Shown here one piece after another: positions 53,823-62,140 of a stretch of DNA of 64,000 nucleotides (position 1 is the stretch's first letter; each line of letters opens with the position of its first letter). The translations under genes were made by a program, and so were the position numbers. Under the pieces are notes generated by a model. It searched no databases. It saw only the letters and a program-made list of their open reading frames with translations, and was not told the origin of the DNA. Source of the DNA: a virus; the IMG/VR virus record IMGVR_UViG_3300012209_000005, positions 1 to 64,000 of that record. The stretch is one strand, 5' to 3'.

Positions 53823-54311
53823 TTACCGGACATAAGGGCTCATGCGGGCCATGAAAGCAGAAACGGCCGAACGCTGGAGGGAGCCGTTAGAAATAACAGC
53901 TTCCAGCGCCGGCCGGAAATACGGGTGCTCGGGGACATGGACCCGGCGGAAATACCAGGACCCGCCGGTGTTCACCCAGTGCATCATGCCCTTGTTGCCC
54001 CAGGTATCGCCGCCGAACTCCTGGATAGCCGCGTACCGGGCGTAAGCCCCGACGCTGGCTTCCGCCTGCGTTCCCTTCGAAATCGTCCTGCCCCTTTTCA
54101 CGCTGCGCGCCAGGGCGCCGGAGGCATACGCGGGCGGGTGCCCCACTGCCTGCCGCCAGAACATGCGCGGCGGGTGGAACTGCTGCTTCAGCTCCACCGT
54201 CGTCACCCGGCGCTGGAAGGTGTCCGCCATTGCCGTGGCAACGGGACCCGCGGCGCTCGCGACATTCCCGGCCAGCCCCGCCAGGAAAGCAGTGTTCCCC
54301 TCCGGGGTCAT
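53823..54311 (-). CDS. HK97-gp10-like minor tail/completion protein
   Basis: 162 aa. PPRMFWRQAVGHPPAYASGALARSVKRG...EASVGAYARYAAIQEFGG...HPYFRPALEAV is the typical gp10-like pattern (Y-x-x-x-x-E-F-G, P-F-x-P-A). Normally encoded between head-tail connectors and major tail; here it lies between the tape measure and a glycosyltransferase, an unusual place. Confidence 0.75.
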   Translation of the reverse strand: MTPEGNTAFLAGLAGNVASAAGPVATAMADTFQRRVTTVELKQQFHPPRMFWRQAVGHPPAYASGALARSVKRGRTISKGTQAEASVGAYARYAAIQEFGGDTWGNKGMMHWVNTGGSWYFRRVHVPEHPYFRPALEAVISNGSLQRSAVSAFMARMSPYVR

Positions 54312-54314
54312 CGG

Positions 54315-55451
54315 TCACCCTTTCTTCTTCACCCGCTCCGCAAGCTCGGTGACCGCGGGCCCCATGTACTTCTCGGCCACCCGGTCCAGGGCGTAATCCA
54401 GGGCGAAGTCGCGCAGCTTATCCCGGTCGACCGCATCACGGCTCTCGTGCGCCTGCTGAAGGGCGGCGTGAATCTGCCCGATGTAGGGCTTCGTCCACCA
54501 GCCCTTGTGCACCCCGTTCCAGAAAGGCTCGCCGCCCACGTGGAACCCGAGCGGGTTCAGCTCCGTCATCGAGGAGGCATCCGTGGTGATCACCGGGGTA
54601 CCGCACGCCTGGGCCTCGACGATCGGCAGGCCGAAGCCCTCGCCGTAGCTGGTGGCCACCAGCACGTCGCATACCCCGTACCAGTCGGCGATATCCTGCG
54701 GAGACACCAGCCCGCAGGAGTACCGGTACTGGTCGACGACGCGGACCTTATCGACGATGCCGAGGTTCTCGGCGACAGCCTCCAGGTCCTGCCCGCCCTC
54801 GGTGTGGACCCCGGTGTGCAGGGACAGGATGGCTTCCGGGTGGTCCTCGCAGAAGCGGGCGAACGCCAGCATGATCTCGGGGATAGCCTTGCGGATCGCG
54901 TCATTATTCGCCATGTTCGCGCCGATGACGAAGTTGCCGTCGACCCCCAGCGACTCGCGAAGTGCCTTGCGGTCCCCTGGCGGGGAAAACAAGTCGGTGT
55001 CAATCCCGTGCGGGACGTACACCGGGTCGAACCCGGCGTCCCTCATCCGGTCGCGGCCCCACATGCTCATCGCCATCAGCTGCGCCCCGGTGGCATGCAG
55101 GACGCTGCGGTCCGCGAGGGACTGGGGCCGGCAGTCCACCGGGAGCCAGTGGGCTATCGGCAGCTCGCGGATCAGGTTCGGGTCCATTACCCAGATGTCG
55201 CCGAGGGTGATGATCAGGTCCGGCTGGACCATCTGGGCGTGCTGCGACAGCGACGGGGAGCAGTAATTCTGCCCGTACCCGGGCAGGATGGTGATGCCAT
55301 TCCACAGCGTCGGCGCGCCTTGCAGCCCCCAGTAGGTGCTGATCGTTACCTCGTGCCCCATGTCCGCGAGCTTCTGCACCCAATTTGCGGTCTGCATGCC
55401 GTAGCCGGAGGGGGCCCAGGGAACGCACGAATGCCATAGCAATTTGCTCAC
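54315..55451 (-). CDS. GT-B glycosyltransferase (GT1/GT4 type)
   Basis: 378 aa. Rossmann N-domain (APSGYGMQTANWVQKLADMGHEV), VPHGIDTDLFSP linker and the EGFGLPIVEAQACGTPVI E-x7-E signature of retaining GT4 enzymes. GTG start coupled to an 8-codon leader. Located between tail genes, so it may decorate virion proteins; phage DNA or host wall are other targets. Confidence 0.85.
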   Translation of the reverse strand: MSKLLWHSCVPWAPSGYGMQTANWVQKLADMGHEVTISTYWGLQGAPTLWNGITILPGYGQNYCSPSLSQHAQMVQPDLIITLGDIWVMDPNLIRELPIAHWLPVDCRPQSLADRSVLHATGAQLMAMSMWGRDRMRDAGFDPVYVPHGIDTDLFSPPGDRKALRESLGVDGNFVIGANMANNDAIRKAIPEIMLAFARFCEDHPEAILSLHTGVHTEGGQDLEAVAENLGIVDKVRVVDQYRYSCGLVSPQDIADWYGVCDVLVATSYGEGFGLPIVEAQACGTPVITTDASSMTELNPLGFHVGGEPFWNGVHKGWWTKPYIGQIHAALQQAHESRDAVDRDKLRDFALDYALDRVAEKYMGPAVTELAERVKKKG

Positions 55452-55475
55452 GCTAGAATTCCGTTCATTCTCATG
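55449..55475 (-). CDS. 8-codon leader peptide before the glycosyltransferase
   Basis: AGGAG then ATG; MRMNGILA, stop overlapping the GTG start (GTGA). Looks like translational coupling because the gene itself lacks a ribosome site. Confidence 0.4.
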
Positions 55476-55577
55476 ATTACTCTCCTCATGGACAAGCTCT
55501 GTGAGTGCGGCTGCGGTATGCCATTGGCACCCGTAAAGTACGATCTCGCCGCGGAAAACCGCCGTCGTGCGCAGTGA
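55473..55577 (+). CDS. possible 34-aa Cys-rich micro-protein, opposite strand
   Basis: MITLLMDKLCECGCGMPLAPVKYD...NRRRAQ on the plus strand inside a minus operon gap. The CECGCG start resembles phage zinc knuckles. No ribosome site; could be a relic. Confidence 0.3.
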   Translation: MITLLMDKLCECGCGMPLAPVKYDLAAENRRRAQ

Positions 55578-55820
55578 TCACTTATCCTGGAGCTGCTCGA
55601 TAGCCGCGTTCCTCGCCTGGTCCAGGACGGGCAGCCAGAACACGTGGTCCAGGCTCAGCTCGTCCACCTGGGCAGGCGTCCAGTGATAGGCCTTGGCGAA
55701 ATAGTCGTAGACGAGCATCTGCGTCCCGAAACCCTCCGGGTAATCCGGCTGGAATTCAGCGCGGAACCCATTGAACCGGTAGATGAAAATCTGGGTCAGG
55801 CGGTAGCCGGCTTTTTTGGG
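55578..55820 (-). CDS. tail assembly chaperone, -1 frameshift extension
   Basis: Reached by -1 slippage on the heptamer C-CCA-AAA (55820-55814) near the end of the upstream chaperone frame. It encodes AGYRLTQIFIYRFNGFR...AYHWTPAQVDELSLDHVFWLPVL. No start codon of its own, as expected for the gpGT type product of siphoviruses. Fused product about 190 aa. Confidence 0.82.
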   Translation of the reverse strand, partial: PKKAGYRLTQIFIYRFNGFRAEFQPDYPEGFGTQMLVYDYFAKAYHWTPAQVDELSLDHVFWLPVLDQARNAAIEQLQDK

Positions 55821-56155
55821 TCCGGCAGGTTCCGCCCGGATATAAGCTCCATCAGGGGCTCGACTTCCTTCTCCAGGGCCGCGTAATCCTCCAGGTCCAT
55901 CGCGTCCCCGATCACCATGTCGGCGGCCCGGAAGGAATCGTTGGCTGGAATGGGCACCGGGTAGGACCAGTCGGTGATCACCCGGCCCAGCAGGGCATTG
56001 CGCATATCGTTCTGCATTTCCAGGAACGCGGCCCTGTTCCTGTTCCCGTCGCCGAGTTCCACCGACACCACCGCCTGGACGGCGAAACGGTCACTGGCCT
56101 TCAGCTTGTCGCGGTATTCCACCCAGCCTCCGCTGGGCAGTGATGCTCGTGCCAT
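55796..56155 (-). CDS. tail assembly chaperone (gpG-like)
   Basis: 119 aa from MARASLPSGGWV. AVVSVELGDG...FLEMQNDMRNALLGRVITDW is typical of the first chaperone upstream of a tape measure. Ends DPKKPATA, with the slippery CCCAAAAAA inside the PKK codons. Lies downstream of the major tail gene in transcription order, the classical position. Confidence 0.82.
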   Translation of the reverse strand: MARASLPSGGWVEYRDKLKASDRFAVQAVVSVELGDGNRNRAAFLEMQNDMRNALLGRVITDWSYPVPIPANDSFRAADMVIGDAMDLEDYAALEKEVEPLMELISGRNLPDPKKPATA

Positions 56156-56207
56156 GTGCTTCTTCCTTGTCTTTCGCTTATTCGACACAAGTTAGTATCC
56201 CTGGAGT

Positions 56208-56828
56208 ATGATTGACCCCATGGAGTCCTGGTTGCCCGTAGTCGGATTCGAGTCCTACTACGAAGTTTCTGACATCGGTCATGTCCGCAGCCTGCGCACG
56301 GGAAAGATAATGAGCCCGAGCACGAGCAATAGCGGCGGCTATCCCCAGTACATATTCACCGTCGACGGCAAGCGCATCCCGAAATACGCACATCACCTGG
56401 TGCTTGAGGCATTCGACAGTCCCCGCCCTGGAGGGCAGGAGGCACGTCACCTTGACGGCGATGCCGCTAATCCCGCCCTGACGGACCCGGCGGGAAAGCG
56501 GCGGCTCACCTGGGGAACGAGCAGCGAGAACAAGTTCGATGAGGTCCGTCACGGCACGCATTACGAAGCCAGTCGCACGCACTGCGACAACGGGCATGAA
56601 TGGAGCGAGGAAAACACCCGCATCCGGCGTTACCCGGACGGGACGTTCAAGACCCGCTGGTGCATAGAATGTGCCCGCATTCGCTCAGCCGCCGTCCGTG
56701 CGGCACGCATCGAAGACGAACGCCGCTGCACGGAGGACGACTGCGGTAAGCCCTACTTCGGCCGGGGGATGTGCTCTATGCACTACGCACGGTGGCAGAA
56801 GTCACAGAAGATGCAGGGTCTTCAGTGA
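56208..56828 (+). CDS. NUMOD4-HNH homing endonuclease, opposite strand
   Basis: 206 aa (ATG 56208 or 56220). ESWLPVVGFESYYEVSDIGHVRSLRTGK is NUMOD4; YAHHLVLEAFDSPRPGGQEARHLDGD...LTWGTSSENKFDEVRHGTHYE is the HNH core; a Cys4 module follows (CDNGHEW...CIECAR, CTEDDCGKPYF). Inserted between major tail and chaperone genes against their direction, overlapping the major-tail stop by 27 nt. A mobile element. Confidence 0.87.
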   Translation: MIDPMESWLPVVGFESYYEVSDIGHVRSLRTGKIMSPSTSNSGGYPQYIFTVDGKRIPKYAHHLVLEAFDSPRPGGQEARHLDGDAANPALTDPAGKRRLTWGTSSENKFDEVRHGTHYEASRTHCDNGHEWSEENTRIRRYPDGTFKTRWCIECARIRSAAVRAARIEDERRCTEDDCGKPYFGRGMCSMHYARWQKSQKMQGLQ

Positions 56829-58226
56829 CGGAAGGTCATCGTCAGACCACACGGTGTACGTGGGGATGTTATTCACCAGGGTGATGACCCCCGGGCCGAG
56901 CCCCCCGGACCCGCCGTAGTCGATGTTGTTGGCGATCCCCTCGAAGGTGTTCCCGTACCCGATGAGCGCCTTGCTCCGCATGATCTTGCTCTTGATGTTC
57001 GCCACCTGGCTCGCGGTGAAAGTCAGGGTGAACGGGGTGCCGGCGTTCGGGATGCCGGCGTTCGTCAGCGAGATCGACATCGGGGTCTGCGCGTTGAGCA
57101 GCATCAGGTCCAGCGGGGTCTCGGAGTTCGTCGGGTCCCACTGGATGGTCCCGTCCATGCCCAGCGGCCCCCGGGCGATCACGTACGGGACCTGGGTGCC
57201 GGCGACGATCCAGTAGACCTGGGTCTGGCGCTTGAAAGACACGGAGAACTCGCCGATGCCGGCGTAGTTGCCGGTGGACGCCACCGTGTTGCCCGCGAGG
57301 GTCACCGTCGCCGCCCAGTTGGGGATCGGGCGGCTGTTCGTGGTGATATTCGTCACCGCCGTGCCCGCGACCTGCGACAGCCACGAGTCCCCGGCCATCT
57401 TCAGGTTGAGCAGCTGCTCCGCGTTCCCGGAGAAGTCGATGCTCTTCAGCACCGAGCTGGGGTACATGCGGGCGCCGAAAGTGTTCGTGGGCGCGGTGCC
57501 GAAGGTGGCGTTGGTGAACACGTTGACGATGTTCGTCACGTCGGTGAACGTGTGCGTGGGAGGCTGCGCCCCGTAGGCGCCGCCGTACCCGAGCGGGGAG
57601 TTGAGCGCCGCGAACCGGTGCGTGAACACCGTGCCCGTGGGGGCGACCGTCGACGCGACCGTGGACCCGGCGGCGACCACGCCGTTGATGGACGTCGGGT
57701 GCTGGAAGCGCACCGGGGTGGTGATGAAGTTGACCACGTTGGAGACCGCGGTCGAGGAGACGAGCAGCACCTCATTCGCGTAGCTCGCCGGGGTGTTGCT
57801 GGTGGTCGCCGTCCCCAGCTGGATGTAGCTGCCCGCGCTGAAGCCGGTGGGAGCGGAGGCGAGCGTGAACTGGGTCGCCCCCACCTGGACGGTCCCGCTG
57901 ACCGTCTGCGCACCGCCGATGGCGTTGCAGGTGGTGGACATATCCCCGAAAACATTGTCGAAAAAGTACCCGTGGCTGTCCAGGAAGTTGGGACCCCCGA
58001 ACGAGAACGTGGCGCTTTCCACGCCGAGCGTCTCGTAGAACAGGTCCGTCATCGCGCCCCTGATCGCGTTGTCCTTCAGGAACTTAGGCGTGTCCTCAGG
58101 CTCGAAGGAGCCCTGCTCCAGGGGGTGCGTGATGACAGGGACAAGGGGGGTCCCCACCGTCAGCTCGCGCGAAAGCCCCAGCCAGCTGAGTACGCCCGGG
58201 TAAATGGAAGGTCCGCCGAGAGCCAC
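56802..58226 (-). CDS. major tail protein (tail tube)
   Basis: 474 aa. NAIRGAMTDLFYETLGVESATFSFGGPNFLDSHGYFFDNVFGD near the start and GIGEFSVSFKRQTQVYWIVAGTQVPYVIARGPLGMDGTIQW in the C-terminal half are typical of long actinophage tail-tube proteins; Ser/Thr-rich Ig-like segments lie between. First tail gene after the terminator protein and before the chaperones. Confidence 0.75.
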   Translation of the reverse strand: MALGGPSIYPGVLSWLGLSRELTVGTPLVPVITHPLEQGSFEPEDTPKFLKDNAIRGAMTDLFYETLGVESATFSFGGPNFLDSHGYFFDNVFGDMSTTCNAIGGAQTVSGTVQVGATQFTLASAPTGFSAGSYIQLGTATTSNTPASYANEVLLVSSTAVSNVVNFITTPVRFQHPTSINGVVAAGSTVASTVAPTGTVFTHRFAALNSPLGYGGAYGAQPPTHTFTDVTNIVNVFTNATFGTAPTNTFGARMYPSSVLKSIDFSGNAEQLLNLKMAGDSWLSQVAGTAVTNITTNSRPIPNWAATVTLAGNTVASTGNYAGIGEFSVSFKRQTQVYWIVAGTQVPYVIARGPLGMDGTIQWDPTNSETPLDLMLLNAQTPMSISLTNAGIPNAGTPFTLTFTASQVANIKSKIMRSKALIGYGNTFEGIANNIDYGGSGGLGPGVITLVNNIPTYTVWSDDDLPSLKTLHLL

Positions 58227-58235
58227 ATGCTCCTT

Positions 58236-58751
58236 TTACGCTCTGAAGATTTCCCAGCAACTGACTTTGATAAGGCAGTCGTAACGCTTTTCCCGCTCAT
58301 CCGCGGTTGACTTGAGCCCCGTCACGTAGTGCATATTCTCGCCCACGTTGTAAATCTCGGAGACAAGCCCGGAGTTGGGGTCCGTGATCGTGACCGGGTT
58401 CGGGTGCGAGAACCGCAGCGCGTACATCGCCGCGTCCACCATCCCGGGGAAGATGGGGTCCTGCTGGGTCCCGCTCCCGGTGGAAAACCAGGTCAGGTAC
58501 ACGTCCATGAAGTGCATCATGCCCTTGGTGCCGGAACTCGTATTCGGCCCGGTGTTCCTCGGGATGGTCCCGCCCAGGTCGCCGGAGCGGTTTTCCTCGC
58601 CGTCCGCCGGCCAGATGTAAATATGCGGGACTTTAGCCTGGATGTTAGGGTCGGGCGGCGTGATATACGCCCTCGCGTTCGCCTTGCCGTAGGGCATCGG
58701 CAGCTGGTCCAGGATGCTGAGCAGGAAAGCCTGCGCCGTCACCAGGGGCAC
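58236..58751 (-). CDS. tail terminator-like protein
   Basis: 171 aa; PHIYIWPADGEENRSGDLGG...MHFMDVYLTWFSTGSG...MYALRFSHPNP, the alternating strands and helix of neck/terminator proteins that cap the tail. Directly upstream of the major tail gene. Confidence 0.6.
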   Translation of the reverse strand: MPLVTAQAFLLSILDQLPMPYGKANARAYITPPDPNIQAKVPHIYIWPADGEENRSGDLGGTIPRNTGPNTSSGTKGMMHFMDVYLTWFSTGSGTQQDPIFPGMVDAAMYALRFSHPNPVTITDPNSGLVSEIYNVGENMHYVTGLKSTADEREKRYDCLIKVSCWEIFRA

Positions 58752-58796
58752 GGCAGACTCCTCCCTATGCCCATTTTACTGGCTTTGAATTCAAAA

Positions 58797-59321
58797 TCAA
58801 GGCCCGTACGAGCGGATGCGGGCCTGCTGGGCAGCCAGCTCGCGCAATGCCTGCGCGACCCGCTGGGCCCGCGACGCCCGCTGCGCGGTCAGCGTCACCG
58901 CCGATGTGGAGAAGGTGCTCTTCGGCTGCGTGGAGATGGTGCCGCGCTTATGCAGCTGGCAGGCCCGCCGGTGGGCCGCCGCCGTCCGCCGGGCCGTGGC
59001 CCTCGCGGTCGCCGAGGCATGCGCCCTGGCGGTGGCTTTCGCGTGCGCGCTGGCGGTCGCCCTGGCGTGCGCGCGGGCCGTCGCCCTGGCGTGCGCGCTG
59101 GCGGTCGCCCGCGCCTTCAGGCTCGCCGCGCTGCGGTGCTTCTTCACGGTCCTGGCCACCGGGCGCCGCTTAGGTGCGTGCTTGACGCGGTGGGCGGCCC
59201 TGCGGGCTTTCTTCGCCTTCCGCGCCGTCGTGCGGGTGACCGCCCGCGCCCGCCTGGCATGAGAGGCGACCCGGGTCGCGGTTTTCGCCTGCCGCCGGGT
59301 CGTCGTGGTACCGCAGGACAT
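58797..59321 (-). CDS. highly basic Ala/Arg/His repeat protein
   Basis: 174 aa; GGAGG before the ATG. About one third Arg/Lys. Residues 65-110 are five near-perfect 8-residue repeats of the form (R/K/S)-A-T-A-(S/R)-A-H-A. No acidic stretch. Resembles histone-H1-like tails; may condense or guide DNA at the head-tail gate, or bind nucleic acid otherwise. Placed between head-tail adaptor and tail terminator, where such a protein is unusual. Confidence 0.65.
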   Translation of the reverse strand: MSCGTTTTRRQAKTATRVASHARRARAVTRTTARKAKKARRAAHRVKHAPKRRPVARTVKKHRSAASLKARATASAHARATARAHARATASAHAKATARAHASATARATARRTAAAHRRACQLHKRGTISTQPKSTFSTSAVTLTAQRASRAQRVAQALRELAAQQARIRSYGP

Positions 59322-59346
59322 GCGACCTCCGGTATAGTTGAGTCAA

Positions 59347-59428
59347 GCCCGCCTGCCTGGCGTGAGGACAGGTCACTTTTCACCACGGGATCTCGGAGTT
59401 GAACCTTGATCCCCGCCGGCGCAGGCGG
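59347..59428. other. tRNA-sized inverted-repeat element
   Basis: GCCCGCCTGC and GCAGGCGGGC enclose 62 nt. Plus strand also has CCTG/CAGG as a D-like arm; minus strand has a GGTTCAACTCC T-loop-like hairpin closed by GGGATC/GATCCC. No normal anticodon arm. Confidence 0.35.
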
Positions 59429-59430
59429 GC

Positions 59431-60414
59431 CTAGACTGTCCGCCGGAACGGGTGCAGCAGAAGCTCCGCCTCGGAGTTCAGGGATTCCACGTCGCCCCCG
59501 GTGTGCTGGGAGTGCCCGCTGATGTCGTGGATGGTCGTCGTGGTCGCGCCCCGGACGAGGGCTTCGGCGGTGCAGAAAAGGATGCACGCCTGCTCGATGG
59601 TCCCGGGCATGGTGGTGAAAATGGTGCCCTGCTCATGCGGGTAGACCAGCGGCGAGGACAGGGACACCGTTCCCGGGCCGGCGGTCGTCGTGCTCGCGGT
59701 CACGTGCACCGTCTCCTGCAAACCCGAGTCTTTCACCACCCCGGTGGCCCCCAGCTGCCCGGAGTAGCTGGTTGAGGCCCAGCCGGTGGTATCATCCAGG
59801 ACGAGGGTCACGGAGCCCGCCGTGGCATTCTGGGCGATCTCCGCGTGCGGCCAGCCGTTCGTGTAGGTGATCTGCACCGCGAAGCCGTTGCGCCCGTTCC
59901 CGCGGGTGACCCACCCGGGGGCGATGATCACCGCCTGCCCGCCGAAGGCGCTCCCCGAGGGGACGTTGGAGCCGTAAATCCCGATCGGGGGAACCTCGGG
60001 CTCGTAATTGCCGGCGGGAACCGTCTGCCACTGGCGCGGCCAGGCCGCGTTCGGGGACACCTGCACTTGCGAGATGCTCAGGACCGGCCACCGTGCCATA
60101 ATCGCGCGGGCATTGTAGACGCCCTGCCCCCAGTAGGGCCCCGCCACCCCGCCGCCGGCGCCAGGGCCCACAGTCAGCCGGTAGTCGGGCCCGTGCAGAA
60201 GCTCGGTGTCGGTGGTGGCGCGGAGGACCTGGTTGCAGTAGGCATCCGCTTTCGCCGTCGCCCGCTGGCACATGTTCCACCACTCGGCGGCATTCTGCGC
60301 GGGGGTCACGTCGTCCCCGGGGGGGATGCTCGCCCAGTCGATGCCCGTGGGCGCGGTGATCAGCGTGACGGGGGAAATGTACGGCGCGCCGATGACGGGC
60401 ATCGGGGTCGTCAC
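59431..60414 (-). CDS. head-tail connector-like protein
   Basis: 327 aa. N-terminal helices (NAAEWWNMCQRATAKADAYCNQVLRATTDTELLHGP) resemble head-tail adaptors (gp6/gp15 type), extended by a beta domain and ending with an acceptor helix (EQACILFCTAEALVRGATTT). Position between head and tail genes agrees. Confidence 0.6.
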   Translation of the reverse strand: MTTPMPVIGAPYISPVTLITAPTGIDWASIPPGDDVTPAQNAAEWWNMCQRATAKADAYCNQVLRATTDTELLHGPDYRLTVGPGAGGGVAGPYWGQGVYNARAIMARWPVLSISQVQVSPNAAWPRQWQTVPAGNYEPEVPPIGIYGSNVPSGSAFGGQAVIIAPGWVTRGNGRNGFAVQITYTNGWPHAEIAQNATAGSVTLVLDDTTGWASTSYSGQLGATGVVKDSGLQETVHVTASTTTAGPGTVSLSSPLVYPHEQGTIFTTMPGTIEQACILFCTAEALVRGATTTTIHDISGHSQHTGGDVESLNSEAELLLHPFRRTV

Positions 60415-60420
60415 CGGGCA

Positions 60421-60633
60421 TCACCTCCCCTCGGGAGCATTCTGGCGGCGGATGCAGCGGTGGCACAGGTAGCCCCCGCGCCCTTCGTCTTCCTCGGCAA
60501 TCCAGTCGCTGTGCTTTGGATAGCACACGTCATCACCGCAGCGCACGCACTGCCCGGCGGGAGCTGCCGTCCTGGCAGCGCGTCCCCTGCGGGGTCCGCC
60601 GCAACTCCTGCACAGTCCGGGCGCTCTGCTCAC
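60421..60633 (-). CDS. zinc-ribbon protein
   Basis: 70 aa; CRSCGG...CVRCGDDVC...CHRC, three Cys pairs, Arg-rich. Six nt before the connector-like gene. Confidence 0.6.
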   Translation of the reverse strand: MSRAPGLCRSCGGPRRGRAARTAAPAGQCVRCGDDVCYPKHSDWIAEEDEGRGGYLCHRCIRRQNAPEGR

Positions 60634-60643
60634 GGGGGGGCTC

Positions 60644-61378
60644 CTACATGGTGGTGAGCCTCTCGATGACCTGCGCCTTCGTGCCCTTGTCGGAGACGCC
60701 GCGGGTGCGGGCCATCTTCTTCAGGGTGGCGATGTGCAGGGTGCCGAGGGGCAGGGGGGGAAGCGCAGCTTCGCTACCCGGGGTCTCGATGACGCCACCC
60801 TCGTTTTCAGGAAGGGGCAGGGACAGGTCTTCGGCAGCGCCGATCGCGGCAGCCGTATCCCGCTGCATCATGGGCATCCCGCATTCGCCGCAGAACTTGA
60901 CGCCCCCCGGGTTGTCGTGCCCGTTCGCGCAGATGGTGGTGCCCTTGATGATGCGCTGGTCGAAGTTCTGGCTGAGCAGCCAGAAAGCCTCGTCGGGGAT
61001 TTTCAGCCCCGCGGACTGCAGTGCCGCCAGCGCGGAAAGCTGCTGCAGCTGCTGGGAACCGCGCTCGGCGCGGACCTTGTTGACATGCTGCTCGTCCGGG
61101 GTCGCCGGGATGCCCTCGGGGGTACTCGACCAGTGCGGGTCGGAGTCCGCGACATGCTCCATGCGCGAGGGGATGCCCTGGTCCTTGTCCCCGGGGATCA
61201 CCTTGATGATCCGGGGCTTCCCGTCACCGCGCAGGTACGATTCGCAGGGGTCGCAATCCAGTTTCCAGACTTTCGCCGGGGCTCCCCGGGTCACGGGTCG
61301 GGAGTGGACATTGCCACACCCTCCGCTCCCCCCGGGAATGGAAACGCTCATCAGGTCTGAGCGTGCGTACAGGGACAT
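60644..61378 (-). CDS. zinc and SAP-like domain protein
   Basis: 244 aa. Cysteines in LDCDPCESYLRG and CANGHDNPGGVKFCGECGMP; C-terminal LHIATLKKMARTRGVSDKGTKAQVIERL fits a SAP/HeH-like DNA-binding motif. GSEAALP before that motif comes from a repeat copy. Similar SAP-end proteins occur near actinophage head genes; role unclear. Confidence 0.65.
   Translation of the reverse strand: MSLYARSDLMSVSIPGGSGGCGNVHSRPVTRGAPAKVWKLDCDPCESYLRGDGKPRIIKVIPGDKDQGIPSRMEHVADSDPHWSSTPEGIPATPDEQHVNKVRAERGSQQLQQLSALAALQSAGLKIPDEAFWLLSQNFDQRIIKGTTICANGHDNPGGVKFCGECGMPMMQRDTAAAIGAAEDLSLPLPENEGGVIETPGSEAALPPLPLGTLHIATLKKMARTRGVSDKGTKAQVIERLTTM
60756..60783. repeat. dispersed palindromic repeat, copy 10
   Basis: GGGAAGCGCAG / CTTCGCTACCC, read on the minus strand as GSEAALP in the gene at 60644. 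Confidence 0.7.
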
Positions 61379-61493
61379 GCGCTTCTCCTTGCTGATTTGC
61401 CCCCGGCGACCGCCGGGAGGTAGACTGGGGAATCCGCTGGTTACTCACACTCGCTGGCGGAAAGCCCGGGGTGATCGTTCCGCCACTTTCCGG
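61379..61493 (-). other. gap with hairpin, possible leader
   Basis: CCCGGCG/CGCCGGG stem (61402-61417), then AAGGAG before the gene at 61378. No gene of its own. Confidence 0.35.
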
Positions 61494-61844
61494 TCACTCC
61501 GGGCTGCTCATCACGGTGGCGAACTCCGGGAACATGTCCTCCATGGTGACCTGGCGGGATTCCATCTCGGACTCCAGCACGGTCTGCGCTCCGCAGCACT
61601 CGCGCTTCCACGGGTGCCACAGCTTGTTGCAGGTCACGCACCAGCGACCCTGCTTTTTAGGATCGCGGATGAACTGCTTCTCCGGGCCGGCGTCCACAAG
61701 CCCCGCGGACGCGTACTGCTGTGCCCGCAGCGCGGGAATGTGGCGCTCGTCCACGTCCACGTGCGTTCCCGGCTTCGCCATGTACCGGGTCCCGTCCTGC
61801 GCTTTGAAGCCGAGGCACCCGGGCGGCAGGTTCACTCTGGTCAT
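61494..61844 (-). CDS. zinc-binding hypothetical protein
   Basis: 116 aa; beta-rich start, then CVTCNKLWHPWKRECCGA, a zinc knuckle. Ends acidic. In the head/neck operon; function unknown. Confidence 0.6.
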   Translation of the reverse strand: MTRVNLPPGCLGFKAQDGTRYMAKPGTHVDVDERHIPALRAQQYASAGLVDAGPEKQFIRDPKKQGRWCVTCNKLWHPWKRECCGAQTVLESEMESRQVTMEDMFPEFATVMSSPE

Positions 61845-61857
61845 CTGTCCCCTATCC

Positions 61858-62139
61858 TCAGTTCGTCGAGCTGACGAAGTAGCAGAAGGTGGCGGCGGTG
61901 GCGTTGCCGGTGGTGGCGTAGTAGGTGACCCCCCCGCTGCCTACCGCTGTTTCAGTGAACACCGGGGTAGCGGTGACAGGCAGCCCGCTGGTCGCGGTCA
62001 CCCGGGCATTGGTCCCCACGAACACGGGCTGGGCCTGGCTCGGCTGGTAGAGGGTCACGTTGCAGTAGCCCGGGGGGACAGTGAACCCGGGAACCGTGCT
62101 ATTGCCCGGGACCGTCACCGTGCCCATGATGTAGGACAC
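61858..62139 (-). CDS. small virion-like protein, paralogue A
   Basis: 93 aa; MSYIMGTVTVPGNSTV...FTVPPGYCNVTLY...VFVGTNARVTATSG: a beta sandwich. Matches the next gene over its whole length. Possibly a capsid decoration or spike protein. Confidence 0.65.
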   Translation of the reverse strand: MSYIMGTVTVPGNSTVPGFTVPPGYCNVTLYQPSQAQPVFVGTNARVTATSGLPVTATPVFTETAVGSGGVTYYATTGNATAATFCYFVSSTN

Positions 62140-62140
62140 A

